Positions 28,110 through 31,587 of a stretch of DNA of 31,587 nucleotides are shown here, piece after piece. The notes beneath the pieces were generated by a model. That model did not search any database. It was not told the origin of the DNA and saw only the letters and a program-made list of their open reading frames with translations. Origin of the DNA: Chara braunii (taxonomy: Eukaryota > Streptophyta > Charophyceae > Charales > Characeae); NCBI GenBank assembly GCA_003427395.1, contig BFEA01000077.1, positions 3,190,891-3,222,477 of the forward strand, read 5' to 3'. Position 1 is the first letter of the stretch. The number at the start of each line of letters is the position of its first letter. The position numbers and the translations under genes are program-made.

Positions 28110-28125
28110 GTGTCTAACGAGGCCC
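28105..28125 (-). repeat. Right TIR of the DNA transposon
   Basis: Exact reverse complement of 9391-9411, followed by TAA (28126-28128). Confidence 0.8.
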
Positions 28126-28167
28126 TAAGTGGTGGAAATATACGCAGGAATTCCCAGGATGACCATC

Positions 28168-28255
28168 GGTCGAGCGTGGAACACTCCCCGCACCACTCAA
28201 GGCTCGGGTGATCCTGCATCCCTGTTTCCTGCGCTTGAAGAACAACCACTTTAGG
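28168..28255 (+). repeat. Second copy of the 9107 repeat
   Basis: Same orientation as 9107-9200 and clearly related over about 90 bp. It lies 40 bp outside the transposon end, while the other copy is about 190 bp outside the opposite end. Confidence 0.65.
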
Positions 28256-29578
28256 GAAATAAACTTCAACATGTCCCGATAAACAGTGACCATACCTTAC
28301 TAATATCAACTAAACGCAATCCGTAGTTGCCTATCTACATACTTGGCTCTTACTCAAACCATAACAAAACTAACCACGCATCTTCTAACACTGCAAGAAT
28401 CGCCAACAGCAGAAGCAGTCCCAGGAATCTACTATATGGAGAGCACACAAAAGAAGTGAAGTACCCCTTCGAGATTCCAGAAATCTACAAAATATCCGAT
28501 TATAGCAACAATTGCTACGCACAACCAACAAACCCTAACCCACACTGCTAATAGAGTAAGAAGATCCAGGTACCAAGATCCACAAAACCTAACCAGCATT
28601 TAAGAACGACAAGAACCTGTGAATGAACATATACTTTTGGAAAATTGTTACATGAGGCACAGATCCCTAATCCTAGCCACAGCACGACACGACTGACCAC
28701 ATCCATCAATCACACGAGGGGCCCTACTATGAAGACGATAATCGAATGAAGAAATGAAATACCCAATCAAAATTCCAGAAAAATAAAATAAAAGTCCAAA
28801 TATATCTCAATCATTCATAAGAACTCAAAACCAACAGACAAGGACCTTCAAACTACATCATAAACCGGCAACAAAAAACTAGACAGGACATAGGGGACCA
28901 AGCACCAACCAAATTGAGTAAAAACGGAACGTGAAATGAATGAGCATCAAACTGCCTTGCGACATAAACAGGTCAAACGAGACTTGCTGTAGCCTTGAAC
29001 ATGCCGGAGCGCTGCCACCGCAGCCACACGCTCTCCCACTGCGTCCAGATGCGCCGCTCCGTCTTCCAGGCTTTTCCTAATGACCGCAGCAGTCGGGGTG
29101 ACGTGTCATAAAATGCAGCACACGGCCTTTGGATATTGAAAAAGGAGCCCCCCCTTTCCAGCAGGAGGCTTGAGGGGAGGACGGCTCCTCTGGTATCAAG
29201 ATCTTATTAGGTATATCAGTTGGTATGGAGGACAGGTGCGGGGCTGCCAGGATGCCATGGCGTAAGAGTGCAAGGCACTCCCTACCCACTCAAGGGCTAG
29301 GCTACGCCAGGGCACTGTCGCCATAGCTCTCACACAGCTATGGCGCCTGGCAGGGTAGGCACAAAGTGGAAAATATCAGCTTCCTCATACCCCAACGTTG
29401 CGCCCTACACAGCCGCCACCGGCGACCGGGCGCCGCCACCGCCGCTATCGCCGTTTCGTTAGCGCGCATTCGCACGGCCCCCAGCTTCCCTTTTTCCTTT
29501 TTTGACCTTTTTTCCTCTTTTTCCCAGAAAACATATTAGAAAACGTATATGTATCCTTTTTTCCTGGCTTGCGACCTT
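28256..29578. other. Intergenic DNA
   Basis: AT-rich to about 28970, then GC-richer. No gene is supported on either strand. A weak relative of the 9107 repeat lies near 29277. The hairpin CCATAGCT/AGCTATGG occurs around 29321-29342. Confidence 0.5.
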
Positions 29579-29603
29579 TGGGACGCTGGACCCAGTTTCC
29601 AGC
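29579..29603 (+). repeat. Second copy of the GCTGGA hairpin repeat
   Basis: GGGACGCTGGACCCAGTTTC and the closing TCCAGC. The stem matches those at 7273-7291 and 31542-31560 while the loop differs. Confidence 0.6.
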
Positions 29604-29668
29604 ACCTGGCTATGACCGGTAGTGCCGGGATGTGATGTCGAGGGATTCCCAGCCTCTGTTTACTCGGA

Positions 29669-30075
29669 TTTTTTTTTTTTTTTTTTTTTTTTTTAACTAT
29701 ACTCTTCTCTCAATTTTCCTCACACTACCTACCTACCTACCACCACTACTACTTATAGGCATACGGGGAAACCCGTAGCATACCAGAGCCGTGTTTTTAC
29801 AGCCCCTCGAGCCTGCAGGATACCGGCCAGGGGACGGCCGGTAGCGCCTGGCCGGTAGCACCAGGGATAAAGCGAACCAATCCCCCATGCCTCCCCTCAG
29901 GCCCCTTCCCTACGAACATAGCAGACTCTGCTTGATGCCGATCGGGGGATCCAGTGGTCTATCTCTTGGGTAGCGGGTGCCAAGTAAACCCAGGAAGGTC
30001 ATGAGGCCAATGGGGATTGAACCCATGACCTCCTGAATGCCACTTGCGAGCCTTACCAACTGAGCTAGGCCGCTG
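29669..30075 (-). mobile_element. Candidate tRNA-derived SINE
   Basis: Read on the minus strand, 30073-30003 resembles a tRNA: A box TAGCTCAGTTGG (30067-30056) and B box GGTTCAATCC (30023-30014) at normal spacing, with a T-arm ATGGG/CCCAT stem and a partial acceptor stem (GGCC/GGCC). A body of about 300 bp follows, ending in a 26-nt T run on the plus strand (29669-29694), which is a poly(A) tail for this orientation. The body contains the 11-bp hairpin TACCGGCCAGG/CCTGGCCGGTA (29821-29857) and TACGGG/CCCGTA around a GAAA loop (near 29762). No target duplication was identified. A tRNA pseudogene beside an unrelated T tract is the alternative. Confidence 0.5.
29727..29741 (+). repeat. Short (TACC)n tract
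   Basis: About four CTAC/CCTA units followed by CCACCACTACTACT; simple sequence. Confidence 0.7.
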
Positions 30076-30175
30076 AACATAATGTACAAGCTATAGTATT
30101 TCCAAAAAAAGAAAAAAAAAGTCCTAGTGTGAGTATGCCCTAACTGTTGAAGACAACACCCTACAGCTGGAGCGT

Positions 30176-30310
30176 GGTCCCACTAGCAAAGAGGATCGGA
30201 CGAAATTATGGAGATGTGCAGGAAATGGAGATTGAACTGCTTTTCTGCATCTCTGCATAAAACACATCCAGATTCAGGATCTCGACCCTATCCTTTTTGC
30301 TAGTGGGACC
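30176..30310. mobile_element. MITE with GGTCCCACTAGCA termini, copy 1
   Basis: 135 bp; GGTCCCACTAGCAAAGAGGA at the left matches the reverse complement of the right end with two mismatches over 24 bp. It shares GATGTGCAG..AAAT and AGATTCAGG interior pieces with copy 2 at 30832. Non-coding. Confidence 0.7.
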
Positions 30311-30489
30311 TGGGCCCTGTTCTTTCTTTTTTTTTTCTTTTTTTTTTTTTTCCCTGCTGCGTTTTTTCAAATGTAGGACACTAGAAATGAAAATGGTTCT
30401 GAAAACACAGAAATGCTGTTAGGGTTCCGCCACACCACCACTGTAGAAAAGAAAAGAAACCGAATGCATCTTTCACAGAAAATGGTAAG

Positions 30490-30524
30490 GTGCATCCGTT
30501 GCTATTCATAGCAACAGATGCATC
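30490..30524. repeat. Perfect-type inverted repeat
   Basis: GTGCATCCGTTGCTA (30490-30504) and TAGCAACAGATGCATC (30509-30524) form a stem with one mismatch over a 4-nt loop. ATGCATCTTTCACA occurs on both sides (30463 and 30518). Confidence 0.7.
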
Positions 30525-30587
30525 TTTCACATTCTGAGGGTAGATGCACACTGGTGCGTTTTTCGTTTGGACAGTGGTGTGGGGAGG

Positions 30588-30790
30588 CCCTTAGTCTTGG
30601 AGCATTNCTTTTTTTTTTTTTTTTTTTTCCCTTGTGCAAGAAAAGACAAAGTTTGGATGATTGATTTTGGTAATGAAAGATTAAATTGTAAAAAAAAAAA
30701 AAAAGTTTGGATGATGGAGCAATGGACAAGATGAGTCCATCACAACATTACAAGGTTTTTTCTTTTCTTTTCTTTTTTTCTTTTTTTTAC
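30588..30790. repeat. Multiple T and A tracts
   Basis: T run at about 30608-30627, A run at 30690-30704 and T/C-rich tract at 30758-30788. AAGTTTGGATGAT occurs twice (30650 and 30703). Simple sequence with no gene. Confidence 0.6.
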
Positions 30791-30831
30791 TACCAACAAT
30801 TTCTGAGCACTGCAGGTGGCTGGTGACAGCC

Positions 30832-30970
30832 GGGGCCAGGTCCCACTAGCGGCGTTGAGTTTCGTCAACGCCTGAATCTGGACGCGTCTGTGGATATGTG
30901 CAGAAATCGCGTTGAGTTTTCTAGATTCAGGCGTTGAGGAAACTCAACGCTGCTAGTGGGACCTGGCCCC
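30832..30970. mobile_element. MITE of the same family, copy 2, long foldback
   Basis: Arms 30833-30879 and 30923-30969 are inverted repeats with two mismatches in 47 bp, starting GGGCCAGGTCCCACTAGC. The arms contain a GCGTTGAG motif four times in alternating orientation. The loop is about 43 bp. Nearly the whole element folds back on itself. Confidence 0.8.
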
Positions 30971-31108
30971 CAGGCACGACTGCCCATGAGAACAGAGGAG
31001 AAAGATGCACCCATACAACCACTCTGTTACGCACGCAAAAATTTGAAACAAACTCGGCACAAATTTGAAACAAACTCCGGCACGGATGCCCTCGAAGAAG
31101 TATTCAAA

Positions 31109-31109
<1 letters not shown>

Positions 31110-31141
<32 letters not shown>
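31110..31141 (+). repeat. Poly(A) tract
   Basis: About 32 consecutive A. Shorter A tracts follow near 31309-31321 and 31352-31368. They may be tails of retroposed sequences, but no body is identified. Confidence 0.9.
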
Positions 31142-31143
<2 letters not shown>

Positions 31144-31537
31144 CACAGCTTGATCACCAAAAAGCATACACGCCGCAAGGTTGAACACTGAGGTAATGTC
31201 AGAAGGAAACGTGGGCAAGAGGCGGAAGGATGAGTACACCACACACACCATGTGGCTCATCTTAGGATACGGGAAGAAGCTAAGCTGATGTCCTCACCAC
31301 TTGAACCCAAAAAAAAAAAAAGAAGAAGTCGACACCACATGAAAACTAAAGGGAAAAAAAAAAAAAAAACTAAGGGAGTTGTAGGACAAGGAGTGGCAGT
31401 AGGGGGAAATAAGGGATGGGTAAGGAGGTATAAACATGCAGCCCTTGGGGCCTCCAGTAGGGAAGGTTGGAAAAAGGCTGAATATTACTTAGCACAGTCA
31501 TTGAGAATTGTCTGATGATGTCTTCTAAAATTGTGAG

Positions 31538-31587
31538 GGACGCTGGACCCGTTTTCCAGCAGGTGCTGCTCCCCACAAATAGATGGA
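31538..31587 (+). repeat. Third copy of the GCTGGA hairpin repeat (cut by window end)
   Basis: Almost identical to 7268-7317 from GGGACGCTGGAC through AATAGATGGA, with only a few substitutions. The hairpin stem GCTGGA/TCCAGC is intact. Confidence 0.7.

Larger units (their letters stand above)
9391..28125. mobile_element. PIF/Harbinger-like TIR transposon split by a gypsy insertion
   Basis: Both ends carry the same 21-bp inverted repeat starting GGGCCTCGTTAGACACTCCT (9391-9411, and reverse complement at 28105-28125). Both are flanked by TAA (9388-9390, 28126-28128), matching the 3-bp TWA target duplication of PIF/Harbinger elements. Subterminal CACAAGGAAATTTCCTTGTG palindromes occur at both ends. 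Removing the nested gypsy element (9978-27012 plus one CCGT copy) leaves about 1.7 kb, the size of a non-autonomous element. No transposase is recognisable. Assignment to Harbinger rests on the TSD and TIR style only. Confidence 0.65.
27013..28125. other. Right half of the split DNA transposon
   Basis: Starts with the CCGT target copy (27013-27016) and ends with the right TIR. GC-rich. Several overlapping open frames exist on both strands; a minus-strand one starting at 27505 has a hydrophobic N-terminus (LVLVIVLLLSVVFF), but it runs into LTR sequence and is not recognisable. A plus-strand stretch near 27120-27330 (RRRRTLMQAPDD, then SSSDAEVVDEAQDREQDREL) might be a transposase or host remnant; unproven. 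Confidence 0.4.

Overview
This window looks like a repeat-rich stretch of a nuclear genome from the green lineage. The clues are a Ty3/gypsy element with a tRNA-Asp-type primer binding site as in plant elements, a Penelope-like element (PLE) with its GIY-YIG domain upstream of the reverse transcriptase (the Chlamys-type order reported from green algae, spike mosses and Physarum), tRNA-derived and foldback repeats, and many N positions from a draft assembly. A charophyte alga such as Chara would fit, but that is inference. I see no convincing host gene, rRNA gene or CRISPR array; everything with recognisable coding content is transposon-derived.

Layout. (1) Positions 87-5664: a degraded PLE. 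It has a zinc-knuckle/coiled-coil ORF1, a GIY-YIG nuclease ORF, a basic linker, an RT ORF, a repeat-rich 3' region and a hammerhead-ribozyme motif at 5411-5459. A 41-bp direct repeat flanks it. (2) Positions 5665-9390: non-coding repeats, including a TIR-flanked block with two 104-bp tandem copies, a hairpin repeat ending in poly(A), and three copies of a roughly 120-bp foldback MITE. (3) Positions 9391-28125: a split DNA transposon with 21-bp identical TIRs and a TAA target duplication (PIF/Harbinger-like). Nested in it is a 17-kb Ty3/gypsy element (9978-27012) with LTRs of 4 kb or more. (4) Positions 28126-31587: non-coding DNA with a tRNA-derived SINE candidate on the minus strand, two MITEs of one family, short hairpins and A/T tracts.

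The gypsy element has the usual order: LTR (9978-14803), PBS (14806), gag (15008), zinc knuckle, protease, RT, RNase H, integrase (to 21125), a 1.85-kb 3' non-coding stretch, polypurine tract (22982) and LTR (22998-27012). Its polyprotein is broken by in-frame stops and frameshifts. All six in-frame stops in the PLE and gypsy frames are one transition away from a sense codon, which suggests methylation-linked decay of silenced copies.

The most interesting signals are: (a) a hammerhead motif plus a gag-like ORF1 on an N-terminal-GIY-YIG PLE; (b) dense, nearly end-to-end arrays of short perfect stem-loops in the middle of both gypsy LTRs, where the two LTRs are otherwise not alignable; similar hairpins fill the ends of the surrounding DNA transposon; (c) a roughly 2-kb LTR segment that is identical between the two LTRs down to the positions of the Ns, which points to an assembly artefact.
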